From Lysobacter auxotrophicus (GTDB lineage: Bacteria; Pseudomonadota; Gammaproteobacteria; Xanthomonadales; Xanthomonadaceae), in assembly GCF_027924565.1 (NCBI RefSeq), contig NZ_AP027041.1, positions 186,001 to 250,000 on the forward strand: DNA of 64,000 nucleotides, given 5' to 3'. How positions within the stretch are numbered: the first letter of the stretch is position 1; each line of letters begins with the position of its first letter. Under the pieces are notes generated by a model. That model had not been told where the DNA came from, did no database searches, and saw nothing but the letters and a program-made list of their open reading frames with translations. This document shows, one piece after another, positions 44,621 to 53,117 of the stretch. The position numbers and the translations under genes were made by a program.

Positions 44621-45247
44621 TCACCCGCGCAAGAGCGTCGCCGCGCGCGCCAGCGCTTCGATCGCGCCCCACTCCTCCGCCGCCACCAGGCGCGAAGGCG
44701 TCAGCCACGAGCCGCCGACGCAGGCGACGTTCGGCGTGGCGAGGTAATCGCGCGCGTTGTGCGCGCCGATGCCGCCGGTCGCGCAGAAGCGGATCTCCGG
44801 CAGCGGACCGTGCAGCGAACGCAGCGCGGGCGCGCCGCCGGCGGCTTCGGCCGGGAAGAACTTCTGGAAGATGAAGCCGTGCTCGGACAGCGTCATCGCC
44901 TCGCTCGCGGTGCCGGCGCCGGGCAGCCACGGCAGCGCGGAATCCTTCGCCGCCGCGATTAGGTCCGGCGTCGCGCCCGGCGACACGGCGAAACGCGCAC
45001 CGGCGGATTCGGCGTCCTTCAGGTCCTGCGGCTTGCGCACGGTGCCGACGCCGACGATCGCACCGTCGACCTCATTGGCGATCGCGCGCACCGCATCGAG
45101 CGCGGCGCGCGTGCGCAGCGTGATCTCGATGGCGGGAATGCCGCCGGCCACCAGCGCGCGCGCCAGCGAGACGGCGTGCTTGGCATCTTCGATCACCACC
45201 ACCGGCATCACCGGGGCGACGTGCAGTACGGATTCGAGCAGGCCCAT
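44621..45247 (-). CDS. eda: KDPG/KHG aldolase
   Basis: A 208-residue class I aldolase cleaving 2-keto-3-deoxy-6-phosphogluconate to pyruvate and glyceraldehyde-3-phosphate, the last Entner-Doudoroff step. The catalytic Lys lies in [14 protein letters not shown]; the Glu in [12 protein letters not shown] and the GVGTV and FCATGGIG segments complete the site. ATG 45247 begins [10 protein letters not shown]. It is transcribed after edd, with the second composite repeat between them. Confidence 0.95.
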   Translation of the reverse strand: MGLLESVLHVAPVMPVVVIEDAKHAVSLARALVAGGIPAIEITLRTRAALDAVRAIANEVDGAIVGVGTVRKPQDLKDAESAGARFAVSPGATPDLIAAAKDSALPWLPGAGTASEAMTLSEHGFIFQKFFPAEAAGGAPALRSLHGPLPEIRFCATGGIGAHNARDYLATPNVACVGGSWLTPSRLVAAEEWGAIEALARAATLLRG

Positions 45248-45271
45248 CTTGTTCTCCGAATGAAACTGTTT

Positions 45272-45425
45272 TTGTAGCCCGGGTAAGCGCAAGCGCACCC
45301 GGGGTTGACGCGATCGATCCGCTAGCAGCTGCACATCACCGTTGCCACGCGCTGCGGCGCGTTCACCGCTACCGCATGTAAGTTGGCCCGGGGGCGCGGT
45401 GCGCTGCGCTTACCCGGTCTACCAA
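45272..45425 (+). repeat. 154-bp composite repeat, copy 2 (between edd and eda)
   Basis: A copy of the 44384 element in the same orientation, with scattered substitutions and small indels (for example AAGCGCAAGCGCACC instead of AAGCGAAGCGCACC). It fills nearly the whole 183-bp edd-eda gap. Direct copies therefore flank eda. Confidence 0.9.
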
Positions 45426-45430
45426 GAGCG

Positions 45431-47257
45431 TCAGCTCGTGGGATTGAAAATCCCGCCGCCCAGGTGCGCCGGCGCGGCCGCGTTGCGGAACACCGCGAAC
45501 AGCTCGCGTCCCATGCCGAAGTGGCTGGGCGTGAGGTCCGTCGTCGCGTTCTCGCGCGCGTTCCATTCCTCCGGCGCCACGTCCACCTGCAGCGTGCCCG
45601 CAACCGCATCGACGCGAATGACGTCGCCGTCGCGCACCTTGGCCAGCGGTCCGCCGACGGCGGCTTCCGGGCTGATGTGGATCGCCGCCGGCACCTGGCC
45701 CGACGCGCCCGACATGCGGCCGTCGGTCACCAGCGCGACGCGATGGCCGCGCTTCTGCAGCACGCTCAGGGTCGGCGTGAGCTGGTGGAGTTCCGGCATG
45801 CCGTTCGCGTGCGGTCCCTGGAAGCGCACCACCACGACGACGTCGCGATCCAGTTCGCCGCGGTCGAACGCCGCCTTGACCTGCGACTGGTCGGAGAACA
45901 CGCGCGCCGGCGCTTCGACGATCCAGCGATCCTCCGGCACCGCAGAGACCTTGATCGCCGCCGTGCCGAGCGGGCCGTGCAGCACGCGCAGGCCGCCGTC
46001 GGGGCGGAACGGCTCGGCCACCGGACGCAGGACCGTGGGATCGCCGCTGCGTCCGGCAGCCGGGACGTACTCGATGCGCTGCTCCGGCGCGAGGCGCGCT
46101 TCGACGCGGTAACGCGCCAGGCCCGGGCCGGCGATGGTTTCGACGTCGCCATGCAGCAGCCCGGCGTCGAGCAGTTCGCCGATCATGAACGCCAGGCCGC
46201 CCGCGGCGTGGAAATGGTTCACGTCGGCGCTGCCGTTGGGATACACGCGCGCCAGCAGCGGCACGATCGACGACAACGCGTCGAAATCCTCCAGGCGCAG
46301 CTCGATGCCCGCGGCGGCGGCGATCGCGATCAGATGCAGCAGGTGGTTCGTCGAACCGCCCGTGGCGTGCAGCCCGACCACGCCGTTGACGATCGCGCGC
46401 TCGTCGATGATGCGGCCGACGGGGCGGTAATCGTCGCCCAGCGCGGTGATCTCGGCAGCGCGGCGTGCGGCTTCGGCGGTGAGCGCATCGCGCAGCGGAT
46501 TGTCGGGGTTGATGAAGCTCGAGCCCGGCAGGTGCAGGCCCATCAGCTCCATCAGCATCTGGTTGGAATTGGCCGTGCCGTAGAACGTGCACGTGCCCGG
46601 GCCGTGGTAGCTCTGCGCCTCGGCTTCCAGCAACTCCTCACGCGTGGCTTCACCCACCGCGTAACGCTGGCGCACGCGCGATTTCTCGTCGTTCGGCAGG
46701 CCGGACGTCATCGGCCCGGCGGGTACGAAGATCGCCGGCAGGTGGCCGAAACTCAGCGCGCCGATCAGCAACCCCGGCACGATCTTGTCGCACACGCCCA
46801 GGTACAGCGCGGCGTCGAACATGTCGTGCGAGAGCGACACCGCCGTGGACAGCGCGATGACTTCGCGCGAGAACAGCGACAGCTCCATGCCCGCGCGGCC
46901 CTGCGTCACGCCGTCGCACATCGCCGGCACGCCGCCGGCGACCTGCGCGGTCGCGCCGACGCTGCGCGCGGCGTTCTTGATCAGGAACGGGAAACGCTCC
47001 AGCGGCTGGTGCGCCGAGAGCATGTCGTTGTACGCATTGACGATCGCGAGGTTCGGCGACACGCCGCCGCGCAGCGCGGACTTGTCGGCGCCGCACGCGG
47101 CGAAGCCGTGCGCGAGGTTGCCGCAGGAGAGCGTCGCGCGATGCGGGCCGCGGCCGCACGCGGCGTCGATGCGCGCCAGGTACGCGGCGCGACGTTCGGC
47201 GCTGCGCTCGCGGATGCGCTGCGTGACTTCGGCGAGGACGGGATGCAGGTTCGACAT
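45431..47257 (-). CDS. edd: 6-phosphogluconate dehydratase
   Basis: A 608-residue [4Fe-4S] dehydratase of the IlvD/Edd family. The cluster region includes [20 protein letters not shown] and [40 protein letters not shown] and [20 protein letters not shown] are family signatures. It turns 6-phosphogluconate into KDPG. It follows pgl after 5 bp and precedes eda. Length is normal. Confidence 0.96.
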   Translation of the reverse strand: MSNLHPVLAEVTQRIRERSAERRAAYLARIDAACGRGPHRATLSCGNLAHGFAACGADKSALRGGVSPNLAIVNAYNDMLSAHQPLERFPFLIKNAARSVGATAQVAGGVPAMCDGVTQGRAGMELSLFSREVIALSTAVSLSHDMFDAALYLGVCDKIVPGLLIGALSFGHLPAIFVPAGPMTSGLPNDEKSRVRQRYAVGEATREELLEAEAQSYHGPGTCTFYGTANSNQMLMELMGLHLPGSSFINPDNPLRDALTAEAARRAAEITALGDDYRPVGRIIDERAIVNGVVGLHATGGSTNHLLHLIAIAAAAGIELRLEDFDALSSIVPLLARVYPNGSADVNHFHAAGGLAFMIGELLDAGLLHGDVETIAGPGLARYRVEARLAPEQRIEYVPAAGRSGDPTVLRPVAEPFRPDGGLRVLHGPLGTAAIKVSAVPEDRWIVEAPARVFSDQSQVKAAFDRGELDRDVVVVVRFQGPHANGMPELHQLTPTLSVLQKRGHRVALVTDGRMSGASGQVPAAIHISPEAAVGGPLAKVRDGDVIRVDAVAGTLQVDVAPEEWNARENATTDLTPSHFGMGRELFAVFRNAAAPAHLGGGIFNPTS

Positions 47258-47262
47258 TTCGA

Positions 47263-48018
47263 CTACGGACTCCAGTACAGCATCGGCGTGGCCGGCGCGC
47301 CGGACAGCACCGAGCGGATCGGCAAGGTCGAGCGCGGATCGCGCGCGGCGTTGTCGAGCACTTCGCGCTTCTTCGCGCCTTCGATATGCAGGTACAGCGA
47401 CGGCGCGGTGAAGATCGCGCTCAGCGTGAGCGTCATGCGCGGCTCCGGCTGCGATGCGGTGCGGATCGCGAGCACCGGCGCGCGACCGCGCGGTTGCAGG
47501 CCGATGTCGCGACGCACCAGGTCGGGGAAGAGCGAGGCGACGTGTCCGTCATCGCCCATGCCCAGCACCACCACGTCCAGCGGCAGCGCTTCGTTCGCGA
47601 CCTGCGTGAGCACCGGCAGCAGCGCGGCTTCCGGCGTGGCGGTCGGGCGACGCAGCGGCAGCAGCTGCGCCTGTGCGGCGGCGCCCTGGAAGAGCGTTTC
47701 GCGCAGCAGGCGTTCGTTCGAACGCGGGTGGTCCGGCGCGACCCAGCGATCGTCCACCGGCACCACCGTCACGTGCGCCCAGTCGAGCGTCTGTTTGGAC
47801 AGTTCGATCAGGAACGCGCGCGGCGTGGAGCCGCCGGACAGTGCCAGGCGCGCCACGCCACGACGCGCGATGGCGCCGCGCAGATCGGCCGCGACGGCTT
47901 TCGCCAGCGCGCTCGCCAGCTGCGTCTTGTCGTCGAACAGATGCTCGCGCACGGGCAACGGATCGGGTGTCAGCACGGTCAATCGCTCCGCCAGAGAGTT
48001 TTTAGACTGCATCCTCAT
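47263..48018 (-). CDS. pgl: 6-phosphogluconolactonase
   Basis: A 251-residue DevB/NagB-fold lactonase that hydrolyses 6-phosphogluconolactone. [16 protein letters not shown] is the phosphate loop, [20 protein letters not shown] and [15 protein letters not shown] the active site. ATG 48018 overlaps the zwf coding end by 17 bp and has GGAAGGACGTGGC in front, so I prefer it to ATG 48012. Confidence 0.94.
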   Translation of the reverse strand: MRMQSKNSLAERLTVLTPDPLPVREHLFDDKTQLASALAKAVAADLRGAIARRGVARLALSGGSTPRAFLIELSKQTLDWAHVTVVPVDDRWVAPDHPRSNERLLRETLFQGAAAQAQLLPLRRPTATPEAALLPVLTQVANEALPLDVVVLGMGDDGHVASLFPDLVRRDIGLQPRGRAPVLAIRTASQPEPRMTLTLSAIFTAPSLYLHIEGAKKREVLDNAARDPRSTLPIRSVLSGAPATPMLYWSP

Positions 48019-49471
48019 GCCACGTCCTTCCGTCGCGTTCGATCAGGGCCACGGCCGCGCTGGGACCCCAGCTGCCCGCGGTGTATGCCTTCGGGGATTC
48101 GTTGCTCGACTGCCACGCGGCGAGGATCGGATCGATCCATGCCCACGCCGCTTCGACTTCGTCGCGACGCATGAACAGCATCGGATTGCCGCGCACGACG
48201 TCCATCAGCAGGCGCTCGTAGGCTTCCGGCTGGCGGCCGCCGAAGGTCTCGGCGAAGCTCAGGTCCATCGGCACGCGGCGCAGGCGCAGGCCGCCCGGTC
48301 CGGGAATCTTGTTGACGATCCACAGCTTCACGCCCTCGTCGGGCTGCAGGCGGATCACCAGCTGGTTCTGCGCAACGGGTTCGTCGCCGAAGATCGAATG
48401 CGGCACCTTGCGGAAGGTCAGCACGATCTCCGACATGCGATCGGCCAGGCGCTTGCCGGTGCGCAGGTAGAACGGCACGCCGGCCCAGCGCCAGTTGCTG
48501 ACTTCGGCCTTCAGCGCGACGAAGGTTTCGGTGCGCGAGGTGTTGCTGCCCAGTTCTTCCAGGTAGCCCGGCACCGGCCGGCCTTCCACCGCGCCGGCGC
48601 GGTACTGGCCGCGCACGGTGACGTGCGAGGTCGCGCCGTCTGCGATCGGCTTGAGCGAATGCAGCACCTTGAGCTTCTCGTCGCGGATCGCGTCGGCGGC
48701 GAGCGAGGACGGCGGCTCCATCGCGACCAGGCACAGCAGCTGCAACATGTGGTTCTGCACCATGTCGCGCAGCGCGCCGGACTTGTCGTAGTAGCTCGCG
48801 CGACGCTCCAGGCCGACGGTTTCGGCCACGGTGATCTGCACGTGGTCGATGTGCTCGGCGCGCCACAGCGGCTCGAACAGCGCGTTGCCGAAGCGCAGCG
48901 CGGTCAGGTTCTGGACCGTTTCCTTGCCCAGGTAATGATCGATGCGATAGATCTGCGATTCGGCGAACACCTGCCCGAGCGCGTCGTTGATCGCCGCGGC
49001 GCTGGCGCGATCGTGGCCGATGGGCTTCTCAACGACGACGCGGGTGTTCGAACCGGTCAGGCCGTGCGCCTGCAGCCGCGCGCCGACGCTGCCGAACAGG
49101 TCGGGGCCGACGGCGAGGTAGAACACGCGAACGCGCGATTCGTCGGCCAGTTCGCCGGCCAGCTCGCCCCAGCCTTCCTCGGCCTGCAGGTCGATGCGGC
49201 GGTACGACAGCAGCTGCAGGAACGTCTCGAGCATCGCCGGCGCGCGCAGGTCGAAGGCGAGGTGCTTCTGCAGCGCCTCGCGGACGCGTTCGCGATACGC
49301 GTCGTCCGTCTGCGTGTCGCGGGCGAGGCCGAAGATGCGCGTGCCGGCGACGATCTGCCCGTCGACGTAGCGGTGGAACAGGGCTGGCAGCAGCTTGCGC
49401 AGGGCCAGGTCGCCCGTGCCGCCGAAGATGATCAGGTCGAAAGGCGCCATCGGCGCGATGGGGGCGGTCAC
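48002..49471 (-). CDS. zwf: Glucose-6-phosphate 1-dehydrogenase
   Basis: A 489-residue NADP(H)-linked dehydrogenase. FDLIIFGGTGDLALRKLLPA is the nucleotide loop and YRIDHYLGKETVQNL the catalytic signature. GTG 49471 with GGAGCGCCCC in front is the best start; the longer open frame runs through the promoter. It leads zwf-pgl-edd-eda, the oxidative entry to the Entner-Doudoroff pathway. The promoter contains TGGTATC-type direct repeats shared with the divergent GntR gene. Confidence 0.95.
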   Translation of the reverse strand: MTAPIAPMAPFDLIIFGGTGDLALRKLLPALFHRYVDGQIVAGTRIFGLARDTQTDDAYRERVREALQKHLAFDLRAPAMLETFLQLLSYRRIDLQAEEGWGELAGELADESRVRVFYLAVGPDLFGSVGARLQAHGLTGSNTRVVVEKPIGHDRASAAAINDALGQVFAESQIYRIDHYLGKETVQNLTALRFGNALFEPLWRAEHIDHVQITVAETVGLERRASYYDKSGALRDMVQNHMLQLLCLVAMEPPSSLAADAIRDEKLKVLHSLKPIADGATSHVTVRGQYRAGAVEGRPVPGYLEELGSNTSRTETFVALKAEVSNWRWAGVPFYLRTGKRLADRMSEIVLTFRKVPHSIFGDEPVAQNQLVIRLQPDEGVKLWIVNKIPGPGGLRLRRVPMDLSFAETFGGRQPEAYERLLMDVVRGNPMLFMRRDEVEAAWAWIDPILAAWQSSNESPKAYTAGSWGPSAAVALIERDGRTWHEDAV

Positions 49472-49509
49472 GGGGCGCTCCAGCGGAATGAGGTTTTGAA
49501 GACCACAGG

Positions 49510-49548
49510 CATACCAGTGAAGATACCAGTCAGATACCACTGGTGCAA
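49510..49548 (-). promoter_or_regulatory. zwf promoter with NagQ-type boxes
   Basis: On the minus strand -35 TTGCAC (49548-49543) and -10 TATCTT (49525-49520) are 17 bp apart. Between and beyond them TGGTATC occurs twice with TGAC as spacer (49539-49522), and a third TGGTATG follows five bases on. The operator therefore overlaps the core promoter, fitting repression. Confidence 0.7.
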
Positions 49549-49730
49549 ACCCGGCGGATCGGAGCCGGCCGCAGGGCGAGGGCAACGGGTTTCTGCAGGC
49601 CGGTCCTGCAATTTCAGCGACTTGGGGTTATGCGGGCGCGAAATCGGGCCCGGGATCCCCCGAAGCGCGGGGTGATTCGACTTTCGTCGCATGCGGCCCG
49701 CCTACCGCGCCTCCCGCCGGTCGGTCCGGT

Positions 49731-49768
49731 TTGCCCGAACTGGTATCTGACTGGTATTCTCCACCGGA
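49731..49768 (+). promoter_or_regulatory. GntR-gene promoter with NagQ-type box, possibly leaderless
   Basis: TTGCCC (49731-49736) and TATTCT (49755-49760) are 18 bp apart. TGGTATC-TGAC-TGGTATT occupies 49741-49758, between and over them. The predicted transcription start falls at or next to ATG 49768, and no Shine-Dalgarno is present. Confidence 0.65.
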
Positions 49769-50511
49769 TGCAGGACTATCTGGTCAACGAGTTCCGCCGA
49801 CAGGCCGACGCGCGCCGCGCGCCGGCCTACCAGCACCTGCGCCGGACGCTCCAGCACGCCATCGAGAACGGCGAACTCACGCCGGGCCAGGCGCTGCCGA
49901 GCGAGCGCGAGCTGACCAAGCTGCTCGACCTGTCCCGCGTCACGGTGCGCAAGGCCATCTCCGGCCTCGTCGCCGACGGCCTGCTGATGCAGCGCCAGGG
50001 CTCGGGCACGTTCGTCTCCGAGCGCATCGTCAAGTCATTCTCCAAGCTCACCAGCTTCACCGACGACCTGCGCGCGCGCGGGCTCGATCCCAAGTCGCGC
50101 TTCATCGAACGCGGCATCGGCGAAGTCACGCCCGACGAGGCGATGGCGCTGAACCTCTCGCCCGGCGCGCAGGTGGTGCGCTACTACCGGCTGCGCATCG
50201 CCGACGACATGGCGCTCGCGCTGGAGCGCACCGTCGTGCCGCAGACCGTGCTGGCCGATCCGTCGCTGGTCGAGAACTCGCTGTACGAGACGTTCCAGAA
50301 AATGGGCCTTCGCCCGACGCGCGCACTACAGCGCCTGCGCGCCATCGCCTTCGACGCCGAGCAGGCGCGCCTGATGAACCTGCCCGAAGGCAGCCCGGGG
50401 CTGTTCATCGAACGCCGCACCTTCCTCGACGACGGCCGCGTCGTCGAATACACCCGATCCTTCTATCGCGGCGATGCCTACGACTTCGTCGCCGAACTCC
50501 AGAGCGAGTAA
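49768..50511 (+). CDS. nagQ: GntR/HutC-family regulator (NagQ-like)
   Basis: A 247-residue regulator. The winged helix covers about residues 15-80 (ALPSERELTKLLDLSRVTVR) and the UTRA effector domain 95-240 (VVRYYRLRIADDMALALERT, IERRTFLDDGRVVEYTRSFY). Such proteins bind GlcNAc-6-P or GlcN-6-P and repress nag genes. It is followed after 4 bp by nagB-II and then nagA. TGGTATC-type boxes in its own promoter and in that of zwf make both likely targets. Confidence 0.9.
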   Translation: MQDYLVNEFRRQADARRAPAYQHLRRTLQHAIENGELTPGQALPSERELTKLLDLSRVTVRKAISGLVADGLLMQRQGSGTFVSERIVKSFSKLTSFTDDLRARGLDPKSRFIERGIGEVTPDEAMALNLSPGAQVVRYYRLRIADDMALALERTVVPQTVLADPSLVENSLYETFQKMGLRPTRALQRLRAIAFDAEQARLMNLPEGSPGLFIERRTFLDDGRVVEYTRSFYRGDAYDFVAELQSE

Positions 50512-50515
50512 TCCC

Positions 50516-51559
50516 TTGAGCGAAACCCTCGTCGCCACCGCCACGCGCATGCATGCCGAAGCGGCCGAAACCGCCGACGCCGTCGCGCGCCAGTTCGAAG
50601 CGAACGCGCCAATCATCGACGCGCTCGTGCAGCGCCTGAAGGCGCAGCCGCCGGCGTTCATCGTCACCTGCGCGCGCGGCAGCTCCGACCACGCGGCCAC
50701 CTACGGCAAGTACCTGTTCGAGACGACGCTTGGGCTGGTGACCGCGTCGGCATCGCCGTCGGTCGGCTCGGTCTACGCGGTGCGCCCGCACCTGCGCGGC
50801 GCGCTGTTCGTCGCGATCTCGCAGTCGGGAAAGAGCCCGGACCTGGTGCGCAACGCGGAGATCGCGCGCGCCGCCGGTGCGCTGGTTGTGGCGCTGGTGA
50901 ACGTCGAGGACTCGCCGCTGGCGCAGATCGCCGACACCGTGATTCCGCTGCGCGCCGGCCCGGAAAAGAGCGTCGCCGCGACGAAGAGCTACCTGTGCTC
51001 GCTCGCCGCGCTGCTGCAACTGACCGCGCGCTGGAGCGGCGACGCGAAACTGCTCGCCGCGGTCGACGCACTGCCTGACGCGCTGCGCGAAGCGTGGAAG
51101 ACCGACTGGACGCCGGTCGTCGAAGGCCTGAAGGACGCACGCAACCTGTTCGTCGTCGGTCGCGGCCTGGGCCTGGGCGCGGCGCAGGAAGCGGCGCTGA
51201 AGTTCAAGGAAACCTGCGGCCTGCACGCCGAAGCGTTCTCGTCGGCGGAAGTGAAGCACGGCCCGATGGCGATCGTCGGCCCGGGCTTCCCGGTGCTCGC
51301 CTTCGCGCAGGACGACGACACGTGCGCGAGCACGATGTCGGTCGCCGAGGAATTCCACCAGCGCGGCGCGCCGGTGTGGATCGCGCTGCCCGGCGCGCAG
51401 GGCGAAGGCGTGCTGCCGATGCCGGCCTCGCCGCACCCGGCCTGCACGCCGCTGCTCACCGTGCAGTGTTTCTACAAGGCGGTGAACGCGCTGGCCGTCG
51501 CGCGCGGGCACAACCCGGACGTGCCGCCGCATCTGAACAAGGTGACCGAGACGGTTTGA
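50516..51559 (+). CDS. nagB-II: SIS-domain glucosamine-6-phosphate deaminase (NagB-II)
   Basis: A 347-residue protein with two SIS domains, as in the isomerase half of GlmS but without glutaminase. FIVTCARGSSDHAATYGKYL, SQSGKSPDLVRN, SVAATKSYLCSL and FVVGRGLGLGAAQEAALKFK, followed by EAFSSAEVKHGPM, form the sugar-phosphate site. It converts GlcN-6-P to fructose-6-P and ammonia. I start it at TTG 50516, just after the regulator's stop, with GAGCGAG upstream; ATG 50549 is an alternative. Confidence 0.9.
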   Translation: MSETLVATATRMHAEAAETADAVARQFEANAPIIDALVQRLKAQPPAFIVTCARGSSDHAATYGKYLFETTLGLVTASASPSVGSVYAVRPHLRGALFVAISQSGKSPDLVRNAEIARAAGALVVALVNVEDSPLAQIADTVIPLRAGPEKSVAATKSYLCSLAALLQLTARWSGDAKLLAAVDALPDALREAWKTDWTPVVEGLKDARNLFVVGRGLGLGAAQEAALKFKETCGLHAEAFSSAEVKHGPMAIVGPGFPVLAFAQDDDTCASTMSVAEEFHQRGAPVWIALPGAQGEGVLPMPASPHPACTPLLTVQCFYKAVNALAVARGHNPDVPPHLNKVTETV

Positions 51560-51565
51560 TGCTTT

Positions 51566-51682
51566 GGCCCCTTCCCCTGCGAAGGCAGGGGGAGGCTGGG
51601 AGGGGGTGAAGTGGGCGCCATCAAGCGCGACCGCAACTGACTTCACCCCTCCCCAACCCTCCCCTGCAAGCAGGGGTGGGAG
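51566..51682. repeat. Inverted hairpin pair (family B)
   Basis: CCCCTTCCCCTGCGAAGGCA then GGGGGAGGCTGGGAGGGG at the left, with the inverse CACCCCTCCCCAACCCTCCC then CTGCAAGCAGGGG at the right. It fills the nagB-II to nagA gap and could influence the transcript between them. Confidence 0.75.
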
Positions 51683-51703
51683 TTCACTCACAAGGTTCCT
51701 TCC

Positions 51704-52840
51704 ATGACCACGCTTGCCTTCACCAACGGCCGCATCCTCACTGACAACGGCTTCGAGACGAACGTCAGCGTGCTCGTCGAGGACGGCCACATCGTCGCCG
51801 TCGTGCCGGGCGAGCCGCCGCAGCGCGCCGAGGTCGTCGACCTCGCGGGCCGCTATCTGGTGCCCGGTTTCATCGACACGCAGGTGAACGGCGGCGGCGA
51901 CGTGCTGTTCAACGACGAGCCGACGGCCGATGGCCTGCGCCGCATCGCCAGCGCGCATCGCAAGTACGGCACCACGGGCATGCTGCCGACGCTGATCAGC
52001 GACGACGTCGACGTGATGCGCCGCGCGATCGACGCCACGCGCGAAGCGCTCGCGCAACACACCCCGGGCGTGCTCGGCGTGCATCTGGAAGGGCCGTACC
52101 TCAACGCCGCGCGCAAGGGCGTGCACGATCCGTCCAAGTTCCACACGCCCGACGCGGCCGAGCTCGACCTGGTCGCATCGCTCGGCCAGGCCGGTGTCAC
52201 GCTCGTGACGCTGGCACCGGAGCGTTTCGACCCCACCACGCTGCGCGCGCTGGCCGAACGCGGCGTCATCCTCGCCGCCGGCCACACCGCGGCCACGTAC
52301 GAACAGCTGCGCGAGGGCTTCGCCAACGGCATCACCGGCATCACCCACCTGTTCAACGCGATGACGCCGATGAACTCGCGCGAGCCGGGCGCGGTCGGCG
52401 CGGCGCTGGAAAACCCCGACGCGTGGTGCGGGCTCATCGTCGACGGCTACCACGTGCACGACGCATCGCTCCGCGTCGCGATCGCCGCACGTCGGCGCGG
52501 CAAGATGATGCTGGTGACCGATGCGATGCCGCCGGTCGGTGGCGAGCGCGAGGCGTTCTCGCTCTACGGCGTCGAGATGATCTGCCGCGACGGCCAGTGC
52601 ACGACGGCGGACGGCACGCTCGCCGGCTCCGCGCTCGACATGGCCTCGGCCGTGCGCAACACCGTGCAGCGCCTCGGCCTGCCGCTGGATGAAGCCTGCC
52701 GCATGGCGTCGCAATACCCGGCCGACTTCATCGGCCTGGGCGGCGAACTGGGGCGAATCGCGCCAAGGTATCGCGCCGATCTGGTCGTGCTCGACGACGC
52801 ATTGAACGTGCAGGGTACCTGGATCGCCGGCAAACCCTGA
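51704..52840 (+). CDS. nagA: N-acetylglucosamine-6-phosphate deacetylase
   Basis: A 378-residue amidohydrolase-superfamily enzyme. Metal and substrate motifs: FIDTQVNGGGDVLFND, GVHLEGPYLN, AAGHTAATY, THLFNAMTPMNSREPGAVGA and LVTDAMPPVGG (catalytic Asp). It removes acetate from GlcNAc-6-P to give GlcN-6-P for NagB-II. ATG 51704 follows AAGGTTCCTTCC. A repeat pair follows the stop. Confidence 0.95.
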   Translation: MTTLAFTNGRILTDNGFETNVSVLVEDGHIVAVVPGEPPQRAEVVDLAGRYLVPGFIDTQVNGGGDVLFNDEPTADGLRRIASAHRKYGTTGMLPTLISDDVDVMRRAIDATREALAQHTPGVLGVHLEGPYLNAARKGVHDPSKFHTPDAAELDLVASLGQAGVTLVTLAPERFDPTTLRALAERGVILAAGHTAATYEQLREGFANGITGITHLFNAMTPMNSREPGAVGAALENPDAWCGLIVDGYHVHDASLRVAIAARRRGKMMLVTDAMPPVGGEREAFSLYGVEMICRDGQCTTADGTLAGSALDMASAVRNTVQRLGLPLDEACRMASQYPADFIGLGGELGRIAPRYRADLVVLDDALNVQGTWIAGKP

Positions 52841-52844
52841 GCCG

Positions 52845-52927
52845 TTGTAGCCCGGGTAAGCGCAGCGCACCCGGGAAACGTTGTGGGGCCCCGTCCCGGG
52901 CGGCTCCGCCTTGCCCGGGCGACAACA
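52845..52927. repeat. REP-like inverted pair (family A)
   Basis: TTGTAGCCCGGGTAAGCGCA then GCGCACCCGGG, matched by CCCGGGCGGCTCCGCCTTGC then CCGGGCGACAAC. It lies directly after nagA and may end its transcript. Confidence 0.75.
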
Positions 52928-53006
52928 GCGCCTGGCTGAATAGCCTCCCGCGTCACCTCCCGCCCTCCGCCGGCACCCGCCGGCCGGCCGAACCGTGCCC
53001 AACTGC

Positions 53007-53061
53007 TACAATTCCGAGTCTTTGCTCGGGATTCCGACCTCGCGGCCCTTCGGCCGTGAGG
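53007..53061 (+). promoter_or_regulatory. Promoter and hairpin leader of the ferredoxin oxidoreductase gene
   Basis: TACAAT at 53007-53012 is a good -10; no clear -35 is seen. ATTCCGAG/CTCGGGAT (53011-53033) and CCTCGCGGCC/GGCCGTGAGG (53038-53061, CTTC loop) are two adjacent stems at the start of a leader of about 100 nt. Confidence 0.5.
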
Positions 53062-53117
53062 CGTGATGCCGGGCGTCCGCAGCCACCCCCGCGACCCCCG
53101 TCGCGCCGGAGCCACGC

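Noticed and set aside
44384-45425. The paired long repeats as a CRISPR array
   Set aside because: Only two copies about 890 bp apart with a gene between them; no short regular repeat-spacer structure.
45383-49675. A 1430-codon plus-strand open frame across edd, pgl and zwf
   Set aside because: It is antisense to three clearly recognisable genes and has low-complexity Arg/Ala/Gly composition.
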